A stretch of 64,000 nucleotides of DNA from Streptomyces pactum (GCF_016031615.1 NZ_JACYXC010000001.1:6758001-6822000); one strand, 5' to 3'. Positions 21,156 through 31,162 are shown, numbered from the stretch's first letter. Program-made: numbers and translations. The notes: generated by a model from the sequence alone, not told the origin.

Positions 21156-23927
21156 ATGCGGCACTCCGTGAGCACCGGCCACGACCCCGGGTACCGGGTG
21201 CGGTCGGCACCGTACGCGCTGGTGCGGGCGACCGTGCTCACCTACCCGGCGCAGAGTCCGGCCGGCGCGGACCTCCGCGCGGTGCTCGCCCGACTCGCCG
21301 ACGTCGAGCGGGAGTCGGCCGCCCTCGTCCCGGCGCTCGGCGACGACCTGTACGCCAGCCGGTCCGGTCACCCGCCCGCCTTCCACCGCGACGTCGTGCT
21401 GCCGCTGCGCCGCGCCCTGCACAACGGCCGCGAACCCCGGCCCGCCGTCCTCGCCGCACTCGGCGACCTGCCCCGGCGGCTGCCCCGGCTGGCCCGCTGG
21501 CTCACGCTCCACGACCGCCGCCGTGCCCTCCTGGAGACCCTGGACCGCACCGCCGGCCCCGCGCTGGACGCCGAACGCGCCGCCCTGGCCGCCCTCTGCC
21601 GGGAGCCCGCCCTCGCCCGCGCCACCGCGCTCACCAGCGCCGACCTGCTCCGGGCCGTGCAACGGGCCGGCGACGGCACCGCGGACCGCCGGACGCGGAA
21701 GGAAGAGCCCAACGTCCTGCGCTACGCCCTGCGCGCCAGCACCAAGACCAGCCCCCTGTCGTGGTTCACCGCGGTCGGCTGGGGCCCGCTGCCCGAACCG
21801 CCGGACGGGCGCCCGCTCCGGCGGGACTGGGGCGACCCCGGCCCGCTGGACGGCCCGCTGCACACCCGGGTCACCGTCAACCGCACCCTCACCAGCGCGC
21901 TCACCGCCGCCCTGCTGGACGCCCCGCACCGCCGCGTAGGGCTGCCGCACCGCGTCACCAGCACCGCGCGGGTCACCGGCGACCGGGTCACCTACTCCCG
22001 CAGCCGGACCGTCTTCGCCGGGGGCCGCTACCTGGTCACCGAGGAGGACGAGGCGGAGCTGGCCAACACCGGACCGCTGGGCCTGGTGACCGCCCGCGCC
22101 CTGCACCCGGTCACCCGGGAGGAGCTGGCCGGCCACCTCGCCGCCGCCCTGTCCGGCGCCGGAGCCGGCGACGGCCGGGCCGCGGCCGAGGCCTTCCTGG
22201 AACGCCTGTGCCGGGCCGGCCTGCTGGTGCCCACCGAACCGGTGCCGCCGCAGGACGACGACCCGCTGGGCCGGCTCACGGACTGGCTGCGCGGCCTCGC
22301 CGCCCCGGCCGGTGCCGAGCACCGGGGCCCGGCCGGCGCCGAGGAGCAGGGCCCGGCCGGTGCCGCGGACGGGGAGCAGCCCGGCGCCGAGGTCCGGGAA
22401 CCGGCCGGTGCCGAGGACCGGGACCTGGCTGACCGCATCGACGCCGTCGCCCGGCTCACCGCCGGGTTCGGGCCGGCCACCGCCGCCGAGCGGCCCGCCC
22501 GCGTCAGCACCCTGGTACGGCACTGGACCGAGCTGCTCGCCGCCGCCGGCCGGCCCGTACCGCCCGGCGCCGCGCCCCTGAACGTGCTCTCCGAGGACGT
22601 CGTCGCGCCCCGCCCGGCTCGGCTCGACGGCTTCCTCGACGGCGCCGACCACGAAGCCCTCGCCGAGGTCACCGCGCTCGCCGAACTCTTCGACCTCGGC
22701 CACCTGGTGCGCCGCGCCGCCCGCGACCGCTTCGTCCGGCGGTACGGCAGCGGCGGCAGCTGCGCCCACCCGTGGGAGTTCGGCCCGGAGACGGCCGCCG
22801 CCTGGCAGGACGCCGCCCGGATCGCGGCCCTCGACCCCGCGGACCGGGCCGCCTTCCCCACCGGCGCGGAGGAGTTCGCCGCCCTCCGTGGCGAACTGGC
22901 CGACCGGGTCCGCGCGGCGGGCGCCGGACGGGACACCGCCGACACCGACGTGGTGCTCCCCGGCGACCTCGTCAAAGGCCTGGGCGAACGGTTGCCCCGC
23001 TGGGCGGTGGCCCGCCCGGCCGGCTACGCCTGCTTCCTCCAGCGCGACCCCGCCGCCGGGCTGCTGTGCGTCAACCGCGTCTACGGCGGCTGGGGCCGGT
23101 TCACCAGCCGGTTCCTGGACCTCCTCGACCCGCGCGCGGCCGAGGCGGTCTCCCGGCAGATCCACGACGCGCTGGGCCCCGGTGCCCGCCCCGCACAGCT
23201 CCGGCCGGTCGGCGGGTTCAACGCCAACCTCCACCCGCTCCTGGTCCCCGACGAGATCGGCCCCGACCGCCGCTGGGCCCCGATCGGCGAACCGGACCTG
23301 GAACTCGCCCACGACGAGGCCGCCGACCAGCTGCGGCTGCGGCTGCGCGGCACCGGCGAACCGCTCGACGTCCTCTACCCGGGCTTCCTCGCCCCGGTGA
23401 TGCTGCCCCGCCGGATCGCCGCCCACCTGAGCGACCTGCCGCACGGAATGGTGGACTTCCAGCCGCTGGTCCCCCGCCACCCGCTGACGGCCCCCGGCGG
23501 CCGGGTAATCGTTACGCCCCGGCTGCGCCACCGCCACGTGGTCCTGCTCCGCCGCCGCTGGCTGCTGCCCCCCGGCGTCCTCGCCGCGTTCGTCGCGGAC
23601 CTCACCGCCGGGCCCGAGGTGCCGGCCGCGGCGGTGGCCCGCTGGCGGGCGCTGCTCGACCTCCCCGAGCAGGTCTTCCTGCACCCGGTCGCCGCCGCGC
23701 CCACCGGACGCCCCGCCGAGGACTTCCTGACCCGGCTCGCCCGCCCCAAGCCGCAGTTCGTGGACCTCGGCAACGCCCTGCACCTGCGCTGCCTGGCCAA
23801 GTGGCTGGCCCGCCACCCGGACGGCGCGGCACTGGAGGAGGCGCTGCCGGCACCCGGCGGGGCCGCCGCCCCGGCCCGGGCCGTGGAACTCGTCCTGGAG
23901 ACCTACCGCGCCGCACGGCCGTCCTGA
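21156..23927 (+). CDS. Thiopeptide Ser dehydratase, tRNA-Glu-dependent glutamylation protein (LazB-like)
   Basis: The 923-residue protein is a split LanB-type dehydratase N-domain. It includes RSAPYALVRATVLTY at the start, the segment EEPNVLRYALRASTKTSPLSWFTAVGWG, and TTSR-style core segments further on. Family members glutamylate Ser with Glu-tRNA; elimination is done by a separate protein (the LazF-like enzyme here), leaving dehydroalanine. An insert at about residues 385-427 consists of imperfect PAGAE repeats and is probably a flexible linker. Translation starts at an ATG 28 bases after the second hairpin. The next gene follows after 31 bases. Confidence 0.88.
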   Translation: MRHSVSTGHDPGYRVRSAPYALVRATVLTYPAQSPAGADLRAVLARLADVERESAALVPALGDDLYASRSGHPPAFHRDVVLPLRRALHNGREPRPAVLAALGDLPRRLPRLARWLTLHDRRRALLETLDRTAGPALDAERAALAALCREPALARATALTSADLLRAVQRAGDGTADRRTRKEEPNVLRYALRASTKTSPLSWFTAVGWGPLPEPPDGRPLRRDWGDPGPLDGPLHTRVTVNRTLTSALTAALLDAPHRRVGLPHRVTSTARVTGDRVTYSRSRTVFAGGRYLVTEEDEAELANTGPLGLVTARALHPVTREELAGHLAAALSGAGAGDGRAAAEAFLERLCRAGLLVPTEPVPPQDDDPLGRLTDWLRGLAAPAGAEHRGPAGAEEQGPAGAADGEQPGAEVREPAGAEDRDLADRIDAVARLTAGFGPATAAERPARVSTLVRHWTELLAAAGRPVPPGAAPLNVLSEDVVAPRPARLDGFLDGADHEALAEVTALAELFDLGHLVRRAARDRFVRRYGSGGSCAHPWEFGPETAAAWQDAARIAALDPADRAAFPTGAEEFAALRGELADRVRAAGAGRDTADTDVVLPGDLVKGLGERLPRWAVARPAGYACFLQRDPAAGLLCVNRVYGGWGRFTSRFLDLLDPRAAEAVSRQIHDALGPGARPAQLRPVGGFNANLHPLLVPDEIGPDRRWAPIGEPDLELAHDEAADQLRLRLRGTGEPLDVLYPGFLAPVMLPRRIAAHLSDLPHGMVDFQPLVPRHPLTAPGGRVIVTPRLRHRHVVLLRRRWLLPPGVLAAFVADLTAGPEVPAAAVARWRALLDLPEQVFLHPVAAAPTGRPAEDFLTRLARPKPQFVDLGNALHLRCLAKWLARHPDGAALEEALPAPGGAAAPARAVELVLETYRAARPS

Positions 23928-23958
23928 CCCGCCACCGAAAGAGCCGAGGGAACCGATC

Positions 23959-25107
23959 GTGCCAGGAGTCCACCCCGCCGACGCCGCCTGCCGCGACGTG
24001 GTCGTGTACTACCACCAGCCGGTCAAGGCACCGCTGCTGCGCGAGGCGCTGCTGCCGCTCGCCGCGGCCGGCGACGCGCAGGGACTGACCGCCCACGTCG
24101 AACGGCACTGGCTGCACGGCCCGCACCTGCGGCTGCGCCTGTCCGGCCCGGCCGAACGGCTCGACCCGGCCGCGGCCGCCGCCGAGGCCGCGCTGCGCGC
24201 CTGGGTCCACGACCACCCCTCGCACAGCGGCCTCACCGAGGCCGAACTCCTCGACCGGGCCGCCCAGGCCGGCCGCGCCGAGCTGGTCCCCCCGCCCCAC
24301 GGCCCGATCGTGCCGGACAACACCGTCCGCACCGAACCCGTGGACCGCACCGCGCTGCGCGAGCTCCTCGGCACCGGCGGCCTGGAGCTCCGCGACGACC
24401 TGCTGCGCACCGGACTGCCCGCGCTGCGGGCCGGCACCGCCTTCCTCGGCGACCACGGCGACACCGCCCGGGCCCGCGTCCAGCTCGCCGTCACCGCGCT
24501 CGCCGCTCACGCCGCGGCACACCCCGGCGGGCTCGCCGGCGGCCACTACTCCTACGTCTCCCACCTGGAGGACTTCCTCGTCCACGACGACCCGGACGGC
24601 AGGCTGCGGGCCGCGTTCGACCGCCGCTGGGACAGCGGCGGCGAGGCGGTCACCGCCCTGGTCGGCCGGATCGCCGGGGGCGGGGCACGAGGCTGGGAAC
24701 GGGAGTGGGCCCACTGGTCGGCCGCCGCCTGGCGGCTGGCGCACGCCCGGCACGCGGCCGGTACCGAACTGCACGGCTCCCCGGGCGCCTACCGGGACCG
24801 GGCGGCCGCCACCGGCGACGCCGCGGCGCTGGAGCGCTGGGACGCCGAAGCCCGCACCCGCTACAGCGAGTTCCACCGGCTGCTGGCCCGCTCCGACCCG
24901 GCCGGCACCATGTGGCAGCGGCCCGACTACCTGGTCTACCGGGCCTGCACCAACGGCCTGTACCGGCTGCTGACCCTCTGCGACGTCCCGCCGCTGGAAC
25001 GCTACCTCGCCGCCCACCTGGTCATCCGCGCCGTACCCCGGCTCACCGGCTGCGACTGGCGGGCCGAACTCACCGCGGCGATCGCGACGGCGGAGGGCGG
25101 CGCGTGA
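23959..25107 (+). CDS. Pyridine synthase, thiopeptide macrocyclase (LazC-like)
   Basis: The 382-residue protein starts at a GTG behind a GAGGG box (VPGVHPADAACRDVVVYYHQPVKAPLLREALLPL). It has the thiopeptide-type bacteriocin biosynthesis fold distantly related to LanB elimination domains: HVERHWLHGPHLRLRLSGPA near the N-terminus and GHYSYVSHLEDFL in the middle. Such enzymes join two dehydroalanines in a formal [4+2] cycloaddition, aromatise the ring to pyridine, expel the leader peptide and close the macrocycle. Position between the dehydratase and azoline genes matches the lactazole cluster. Confidence 0.87.
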   Translation: MPGVHPADAACRDVVVYYHQPVKAPLLREALLPLAAAGDAQGLTAHVERHWLHGPHLRLRLSGPAERLDPAAAAAEAALRAWVHDHPSHSGLTEAELLDRAAQAGRAELVPPPHGPIVPDNTVRTEPVDRTALRELLGTGGLELRDDLLRTGLPALRAGTAFLGDHGDTARARVQLAVTALAAHAAAHPGGLAGGHYSYVSHLEDFLVHDDPDGRLRAAFDRRWDSGGEAVTALVGRIAGGGARGWEREWAHWSAAAWRLAHARHAAGTELHGSPGAYRDRAAATGDAAALERWDAEARTRYSEFHRLLARSDPAGTMWQRPDYLVYRACTNGLYRLLTLCDVPPLERYLAAHLVIRAVPRLTGCDWRAELTAAIATAEGGA

Positions 25108-27114
25108 CCGCCGGCGCCGACCGGGCCCCGGCGGCCGGGGCGGACCGGGCCCGCACCCGAGCACGCCCCGGCCCCCGACCGGGGCACCGCCCCCGTCCCC
25201 GGGCCTGCTCCCGCCCCGGCTCCTGAACCGGTCACCACCCCGGCCCCCGCACCCGAACCCGCCCCGGAGCCCGTCGCCGACCGGTGGCGGCTGCGGCCGG
25301 GCGTCGCCGTCACCCCGCTGCGCGACGGCCTCCACCTGCGCGGCCGGCGCGGCAGCATCACCCTGGAGGGCAGCCCGGCGCTGCCGGCGCTGTGGCGGCT
25401 GCTCCAGGAGCCGCTGCGCACCGGTGAGTGGACCGGCCCGGTGTCGCAGGCGGCGCCCGGAACGCCCCTGCGCACCGCACTGGACACCCTCCTCGGCCAT
25501 CTCCACGCCCACGACCTGCTGGTCGCGGCGGACCCCGGCCCGGGCCCCGCCTGGATCGCCGCCACCGCCGACCACCCCCGCCGAGGCGACCGCCGTGCTC
25601 GCGGCCACCCCGGTCACGGTGCTGACCGGGGCCGCCGCCGGCCCGCTCGCCGACGCCGCCGCCCGGGCGCTGCGCGCCGCCGGGGCCACGGTCTCCCGCG
25701 CCGGAAGCCGGGACCTGCCCGCCGGCGCGGTCCTGCTGCGCACCGGTGCCGCCGGCCGCCGGCTCGCCGTCGCCGCCGGGGAGAGCCGGGACGGCGGCTA
25801 CGTCACCGCCCCGGGCGGCCCGGCGCAGGCGGGCGCGGACGCCGCCGCCCTCGCCGCGCGGCTCGGCGCCGGCCCGCCGGCCGCGCCTGCGCCCGCCACC
25901 ACCGCACTGCTCGCCGGGGCCGCGGCCCAGCGCCTGCTGTGCGCGGCCGGCGGCCTGCCCGACCCCGCCGGGGAGGGCGACGACCCGCGGCTGCTGCCCG
26001 GCCTGCCGGCCGTCCTGGTGGCCACCGCCCGGCCGCCGCGGGCCGATTACCGCAGCTGGCTCGGCCCGGACCGGCTGGACGCGGACCGCCGCGCGCGCCT
26101 CGGCCCGGCCGGCGGTCTCGCCACCGCACTCGCCCGCACCGCCGCCCTCACCGACGAACGGACCGGGGCGCTGCCCGCACCGGCGCCCGGTACCCTGTGC
26201 CAGCTGCCGGTGCCGCTCGCCGCCTGCCCGCTGCCCGGCACCACCGTGCTCGCCGGCGCGCCGCGCACCGACCTGGCCCGCCTCGACGCGTTCTGCCGCG
26301 CCTGCGAGGTGCGGCTGGGCCCCGGGGCCGTGGTCGGCGCGTCCCCGGCCACGCCCGCGGCCGCGCGCTGCGCCGGGCCGCCGCCCGGTACGCCGCCCGC
26401 CGCCGGGCCGGTTCCCCGCTGCCGGCCGCCGACTGGGACGGCCACCCGCAGGCCCGCCACTGGTGGACCACGCTCACCGTACGGCTGGGTGTACCGGCCC
26501 GGCTGGAGGTCTTCCGGGCGGGTGAGGAGGGGGTGTACTTCGCCACCGTCCACCACGCCCCGCTCCCCTCGCCCGCCGCCCCGGAGGCGGTGCGCGGGCC
26601 GGCGGCCGCGCCGGTGACGACGCATGCGGTGACGACGCGTCCGGTGGAGGCCGTCCCGGGACACGGGGCGACGGGCGCCCCGGTGCCCGGCGAGGAGGCG
26701 TTGCGGGTGCGGCCCGCCCCGGTCACGGCACACGGCACGGCGGACCTGCCGGTGCCGGTGTACGCGGTGGAGGCCACGCCGGGGGACGCGGTGGCCTGGG
26801 CCGCGCTGTCGGCCGTCGCCGCCGTCAGCGCCGCCGCGCAGGGCGCCGGGGAACAACCGCCGGCCCCGGCCGGCGGGGCCGCGGCACCGCTGGCCGCCGC
26901 GGACGGCCGCCGCGCTCCCTGGGAGGACGACGGCTGGACCGACGGCTGGCTGGCCGGGACGGCCGGCCGTGAACCGGCGCTCCAGGACGCCCTGCGCCGG
27001 CTGACCGGCGGCCTCCCGGCCGAGGCGGCTCCGGGCGCCACCCGGGACGTCGAACTGGCCGCCCTGCTCCGCGCGTTCGGCTTCACCGTGCTCGTCACCG
27101 AGGAGGACCGATGA
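25104..27114 (+). pseudogene. LazD-like azoline-formation partner protein, reading frame broken three times (possibly sequence errors)
   Basis: The gene should start at the GTG overlapping the LazC-like stop (GTGA) and end at the TGA overlapping the YcaO ATG. Protein-like sequence jumps frame: a short start in frame with 25104, a Pro/Ala linker and a domain starting WRLRPGVAVTPLRDGLHLRG (about 25280) in the +1 frame, then from the C-run at 25575-25579 to about 26350 the next frame (AEATAVLAATPVTVLTGAAA). From about 26360 the earlier frame resumes (GRALRRAAARYAARRRAG to the end). LazD-like proteins carry the leader-peptide recognition element that presents the precursor to the YcaO enzyme. The product should be essential here, so error or a dead cluster are the options. 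Confidence 0.7.
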
Positions 27115-29336
27115 CCGCGCCCGCCCCGCCGCTCGGCCCGCTGCCGGTGCCGGTGCTCGACGCCACCGCCGCGCGCGCCACCACCGCCGGCCGGGCCGTG
27201 GTGCTGCTCACCGACTGGACCCCGGGACTCGCCGAGGAGCTGAGCCGCCACGCCCTGGGCCACCCGGTCACCTTCGTCCCGGTGCGCCTGGACGGGCCGC
27301 TGGCGGTGGTCGGCCCGGTGCTGCGCCCCGGCGCCGCGGCCTGCCTGCGCTGCGTGGAGTACCAGCGGCTGGCCACCGCCGGCGGCCGGGTGCCCTGGCA
27401 CAGCCCGAAACTGGAACTGGCCGGGGTGGTGCCGCCGTCGCTGGGCGCGGCGCTCGGCGCGCTCGCCATGGACCTGCTGGCACCGGCCGACCCGGGCGGG
27501 CCCGGCGACCCCGGGGGTCCGGGGGTGCGGCGGGGAGCCGGGGAGGCGGGAGAAGCGGGGGGATCGGGAGAAGCGGGGACAGCGGGGAGTGGCGGCGGCC
27601 CGGGGGACCGCGGGCGGCCGCGGGGGCCGACGGAGCACGGGACGGCGCGACCCCCCGGGTCACCACCGGGGCCGGCCGCACCACGCGAGTCCGCCGGACG
27701 GGAGCACCCCGGCGAGGAGCGGCACCCCGGCACCCCGCGGCACCCCGGCGGGCCCCGGCACCCCGGCGCACCGCCGGAGCCGTACGAGCCGCCGGAGCCG
27801 TACGGGCCGGGGGCGGGGCCGGCCGGCGCCGGGGCGGCCACCGTGTACCTGGTGCACACCGCCCGCGCCACCTGGTCCACCCACCGGGTCCGCCCGGTCG
27901 GCGGCTGCCCGGTGTGCCACCCGCTGCCGCCCGACTCCGCGGCCGGCACCGGGCCGCTGGCCGCCGGCCCCCGCCCGCTGCCCGATCCGGCGGTGCTGCG
28001 CGGCCCCAACCCGCGTACCGGCGCCGGCCGGATGCGGGAGGCCCTGTACGACGAGCGGTTCGGCCCGGTGCGCGCGCTGTTCCGGGCCGAGGACCTCGCC
28101 TCCTGCCTGACCTCGGCGTTCGTCACCGACGGCCGGGCGGTGGACGACGGCGGGTACGGCCGCGGCCAGGACTTCGTGAGCAGCGAGCGGATCGCGCTCT
28201 TCGAGAGCGTCGAACGGTACGCCGGGATGCGCCCCACCGGCCGGCGCACCGTGCTGCGCGCCCCCTTCCGGGCGCTGGGGCCGGACCGGGCGCTGGACCC
28301 GGAGCGGCTGGGGCTGCCCGACCCCGCCCACCACGGCCACCCCGCGTCCCGGAGCGTGCCCTACACCCCGGAGCTGGAACTGGACTGGGTGTACGGCTGG
28401 TCGCTCACCCACCGCCGGGTCCTGGCCGTCCCCGAACACGTGGCCTACTGGGACGTGCCCGGCGACCGGCCCCGCGTGGTCTACGAGTCGTCCAACGGCT
28501 GCGGCCTCGGCAACAGCCCCGAGGAGGCGGTGCTGCACGGCCTGTTCGAGGTCGCCGAGCGGGACGCCTTCCTGATGGCCTGGTACCCGGCCACCCCGCT
28601 GCCCCGGGTCCGGCCGCCGGCCGGTGACCCGGAGGTGGCCTGGCTGGCGGACCGGGCCGCCACCGCCGGCTACGAGCTGCTCCTCCTCGACGCCACCAAC
28701 GACTTCGCCGTGCCGGCCGTGGTGGCCGTCTGCCGCTACCGCGGCACGCACCCGGACGCCCCCCGCGTCCTGCTGGCGGCCGGGGCCCACCACGACCCGC
28801 GCACCGCGATCCGGTCGGCGGTCGCCGAGGTCGTCACCAACGTCCTGGAAGCCCCCCGCCGCGCCCGCGCCGAGGGCTGCCCGCGTGACCCGCGGCGGCT
28901 GCGGCCGATGCTGGAGCGGCCCGACCTCGTCGTCACCCTCGACGACCACGTGGGCCTGAACGCCCTGCCGGAAGCCGCCCCGCGGCTGGAGTTCCTCTTC
29001 GCCGACACCCCGCTCCGGTCGGTCGCCGAGACCTGGCCCGGGGCACCGGAGCCGGTGACCGACCTGTCCGTGCTGCTCGACGCCACCGTGCGCCGGCTGG
29101 CCGGCACCGGCCTGGAGGTGATCGCCGTCGACCAGACCGAACCGGGACTGCGCGACCGGCTCGGGCTGTACTGCGCCAAGGTGATCGTGCCCGGCTCGCT
29201 GCCGATGACCTTCGGGCACGTCAACCACCGCACCCGCGGGCTGCCCCGGCTGCTGGACGTCCCGCACCGGTTGGGCCGCACCGGCCGGCCGCTGCGCCAC
29301 CGGGACCTGCCGCTCCACCCGCACCCCTTCCCCTGA
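27111..29336 (+). CDS. YcaO-type azoline cyclodehydratase (LazE-like)
   Basis: The 741-residue protein has an N-terminal domain with paired CxxC motifs (ACLRCVEYQRL near residue 78 and GCPVCHPLP near 267) that probably bind structural zinc. The YcaO domain follows, with ATP/Mg motifs SSERIALFESVERYAG and NSPEEAVLHGLFEVAERDA and a proline-rich C-terminus ending HPHPFP. YcaO enzymes phosphorylate the peptide backbone to cyclise Cys or Ser to thiazoline or oxazoline. Residues about 128-245 are a Gly/Pro/Arg low-complexity insert separating the CxxC pairs. The ATG overlaps the LazD-like stop codon. Confidence 0.9.
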   Translation: MTAPAPPLGPLPVPVLDATAARATTAGRAVVLLTDWTPGLAEELSRHALGHPVTFVPVRLDGPLAVVGPVLRPGAAACLRCVEYQRLATAGGRVPWHSPKLELAGVVPPSLGAALGALAMDLLAPADPGGPGDPGGPGVRRGAGEAGEAGGSGEAGTAGSGGGPGDRGRPRGPTEHGTARPPGSPPGPAAPRESAGREHPGEERHPGTPRHPGGPRHPGAPPEPYEPPEPYGPGAGPAGAGAATVYLVHTARATWSTHRVRPVGGCPVCHPLPPDSAAGTGPLAAGPRPLPDPAVLRGPNPRTGAGRMREALYDERFGPVRALFRAEDLASCLTSAFVTDGRAVDDGGYGRGQDFVSSERIALFESVERYAGMRPTGRRTVLRAPFRALGPDRALDPERLGLPDPAHHGHPASRSVPYTPELELDWVYGWSLTHRRVLAVPEHVAYWDVPGDRPRVVYESSNGCGLGNSPEEAVLHGLFEVAERDAFLMAWYPATPLPRVRPPAGDPEVAWLADRAATAGYELLLLDATNDFAVPAVVAVCRYRGTHPDAPRVLLAAGAHHDPRTAIRSAVAEVVTNVLEAPRRARAEGCPRDPRRLRPMLERPDLVVTLDDHVGLNALPEAAPRLEFLFADTPLRSVAETWPGAPEPVTDLSVLLDATVRRLAGTGLEVIAVDQTEPGLRDRLGLYCAKVIVPGSLPMTFGHVNHRTRGLPRLLDVPHRLGRTGRPLRHRDLPLHPHPFP

Positions 29337-29407
29337 CCGGCCGCCGGCGCCGCGCCACCGGCGCCGGCCGGACCCCACCCGACCCCAGCCGAGAACGAGG
29401 GCCGCAC

Positions 29408-31081
29408 GTGACGACGGACACCTGGCACAGCTACCACCTCTTCCTCCACTCCGGCACCGAGGACACCGACGCCTTCCTCACCCAGGACGCCGCACCGCTG
29501 CTGGACGGGCTGGTGGCCGCCGGGGACGCCGCCGACTGGTTCTTCATCCGCTACGGCGAGGACGGCCCGCACCTGCGCATCCGGGTCCGCGGGCTCACCG
29601 CGGGCGCCGCCGCCGAACTCCCCGCCGCGCTGGTCCGCGCGGCCAAGGCCCGCCCGGCGGTGGCCGGCCCCTGGCCGTCGTACCACGGCGAGATCCGCAC
29701 CGTGCCGTACGTCCCGGAGACCCGGCGGTACGGCGGGCCGCGGGCGCTGCCCGCCGCCGAGCGGATGTTCACGGTCGCCACCCGGGTGGCCCTCGCCGCG
29801 CTGCGCGCGCTCCCGGCCGCCCCCGGCGGCTCCGCCCGGCTCACCACCGCGGCGGACCTGGCCCACGCGACCGCCCACGGCCTGGGCATGGACCGGCTGG
29901 CCGCCGCCCGGTGGCTGCGGCGCCACGCCGCGGGCTGGCGGTGGGTCACCGAGGTGCCGCTGCTCCCCGGGGCGGCGGTGCACGCCCGGGTCAACACCGT
30001 CCACGCCGCCCAGCGCACGGCGCTCGCCGCGCGCGCCCGGGCGCTGCGGACCGGCCTGGCGGCCGGGACGGCCGACCCCTGGCTGACGGAGTGGGCGCGA
30101 CAGGTCGGCGACGCCGACGCACGGCTGCGCGCGGAACTCGGCCCGGACGCCGCGGCGCTGCCCTGGGTCTGGGCGTCCCAGCTCCACATGCTGCTCAACC
30201 GGCTCGGCGTCGGCCCCGACGAGGAGCGCGCGGTGTGCCGGCTGGCCTCCCGGACGCTGCTCGACCCCGGGGAGCCGCCCACCTTCTTCCCCGACGGGCA
30301 CCGCGCGGCCGACCTGCAGTACCTGGAACGCAGCAAGTTCCAGATCGGCCGCGGGCAGGACTCGGCGCTCCGGCCGCTGGAACCGGACGCCGGGCCGGCC
30401 ACGACGGCGGACCCCGCGGAGACCGCCCTGCCGGCCGGCCCGCCGCCGGAGGTGCCGCTGCACACCGTGCTGGCCCGCCGGGCGTCGCTGCGCGGAGCGC
30501 TCACCGGCCCGCTGGACGCCACCCGACTGGGCACCCTGCTGTGGACCGCGCTGGCCGAGAGCGGCCGGTCCGCCCAGCGCCTCGCCGACGGCTCGTCCCG
30601 GACCCTGGTGCACCGCCCCTACCCCAGCGCGGGCGCCCTCTACACCGCCCGGGTGCGGCTGATCGCCCTGGACGTGGCCGGGCTCCCGCCGGCCACCTAC
30701 GACTGCGTACCCGAACGGCGGACCCTGCGGCGCATCGGCCCGGCGCCGTCCGTCACCGAGATCCAGCCGCTGTCCACCTACTTCACCCGCCCGGCCGACG
30801 ACCCCGACCGGATCGGGGTGGAGCGGGCACCGGTCGTCCTGGGCCTGTACGTCAACCTCGGCCTGCTGCGCACCCGTTACGGCCTGCGCGCCCTGCGCCT
30901 GGCCCTGCTGGAGACCGGCCACCTGGCGCAGACCCTGCTGCTCACCGCCACCGCCCTGGGCCTGGCCGGCACCCCGCTCGGCGGCTTCCACGACGACCTG
31001 GCCCACGAACTGCTGGGCCTGGACGACCTGGACCAGCCGTTGCAGTACCTGCTGCCGCTCGGCCGCCGCGCCCCGGAGTGA
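29408..31081 (+). CDS. Bifunctional glutamate eliminase / azoline dehydrogenase (LazF-like)
   Basis: This 557-residue fusion starts MTTDTWHSYHLFLHSGTEDT, an elimination domain of the LanB C-terminal type (DWFFIRYGEDGPHLRIRVRG, PWPSYHGEIRTVPYVPETRRYGG) to about residue 310. From about residue 345 an FMN-dependent nitroreductase/SagB-type dehydrogenase follows, with VLARRASLRGALTGPLDATR and HRPYPSAGALYTARVRLIAL. The first half releases glutamate to give dehydroalanine; the second oxidises azolines to azoles. This fusion is a hallmark of lactazole-type clusters. It is the last gene of the operon; no dedicated exporter or resistance gene is adjacent. Confidence 0.9.
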   Translation: MTTDTWHSYHLFLHSGTEDTDAFLTQDAAPLLDGLVAAGDAADWFFIRYGEDGPHLRIRVRGLTAGAAAELPAALVRAAKARPAVAGPWPSYHGEIRTVPYVPETRRYGGPRALPAAERMFTVATRVALAALRALPAAPGGSARLTTAADLAHATAHGLGMDRLAAARWLRRHAAGWRWVTEVPLLPGAAVHARVNTVHAAQRTALAARARALRTGLAAGTADPWLTEWARQVGDADARLRAELGPDAAALPWVWASQLHMLLNRLGVGPDEERAVCRLASRTLLDPGEPPTFFPDGHRAADLQYLERSKFQIGRGQDSALRPLEPDAGPATTADPAETALPAGPPPEVPLHTVLARRASLRGALTGPLDATRLGTLLWTALAESGRSAQRLADGSSRTLVHRPYPSAGALYTARVRLIALDVAGLPPATYDCVPERRTLRRIGPAPSVTEIQPLSTYFTRPADDPDRIGVERAPVVLGLYVNLGLLRTRYGLRALRLALLETGHLAQTLLLTATALGLAGTPLGGFHDDLAHELLGLDDLDQPLQYLLPLGRRAPE

Positions 31082-31115
31082 ACCCCGTCCGGGGCCGCAG
31101 TCCCCGTCCGGCCCT

Positions 31116-31150
31116 GGTGCCGGGACACCGGTCTTCCGGTCCCCGGCGCC
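31116..31150. terminator. Terminator between convergent LazF-like and SDR genes
   Basis: A near-perfect stem (31116-31131 with 31136-31150, one bulge and a G-U) closes the loop TCTT between the two convergent stop codons. Confidence 0.55.
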
Positions 31151-31162
31151 GGGCCGGGCGGG

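Noticed and set aside
20823..23816. A 997-codon open frame on the minus strand opposite the thiopeptide dehydratase gene
   Set aside because: It is the antisense shadow of a recognised gene: its composition is Gly/Ala/Arg/Gln-rich without domains, as expected opposite high-GC third positions.
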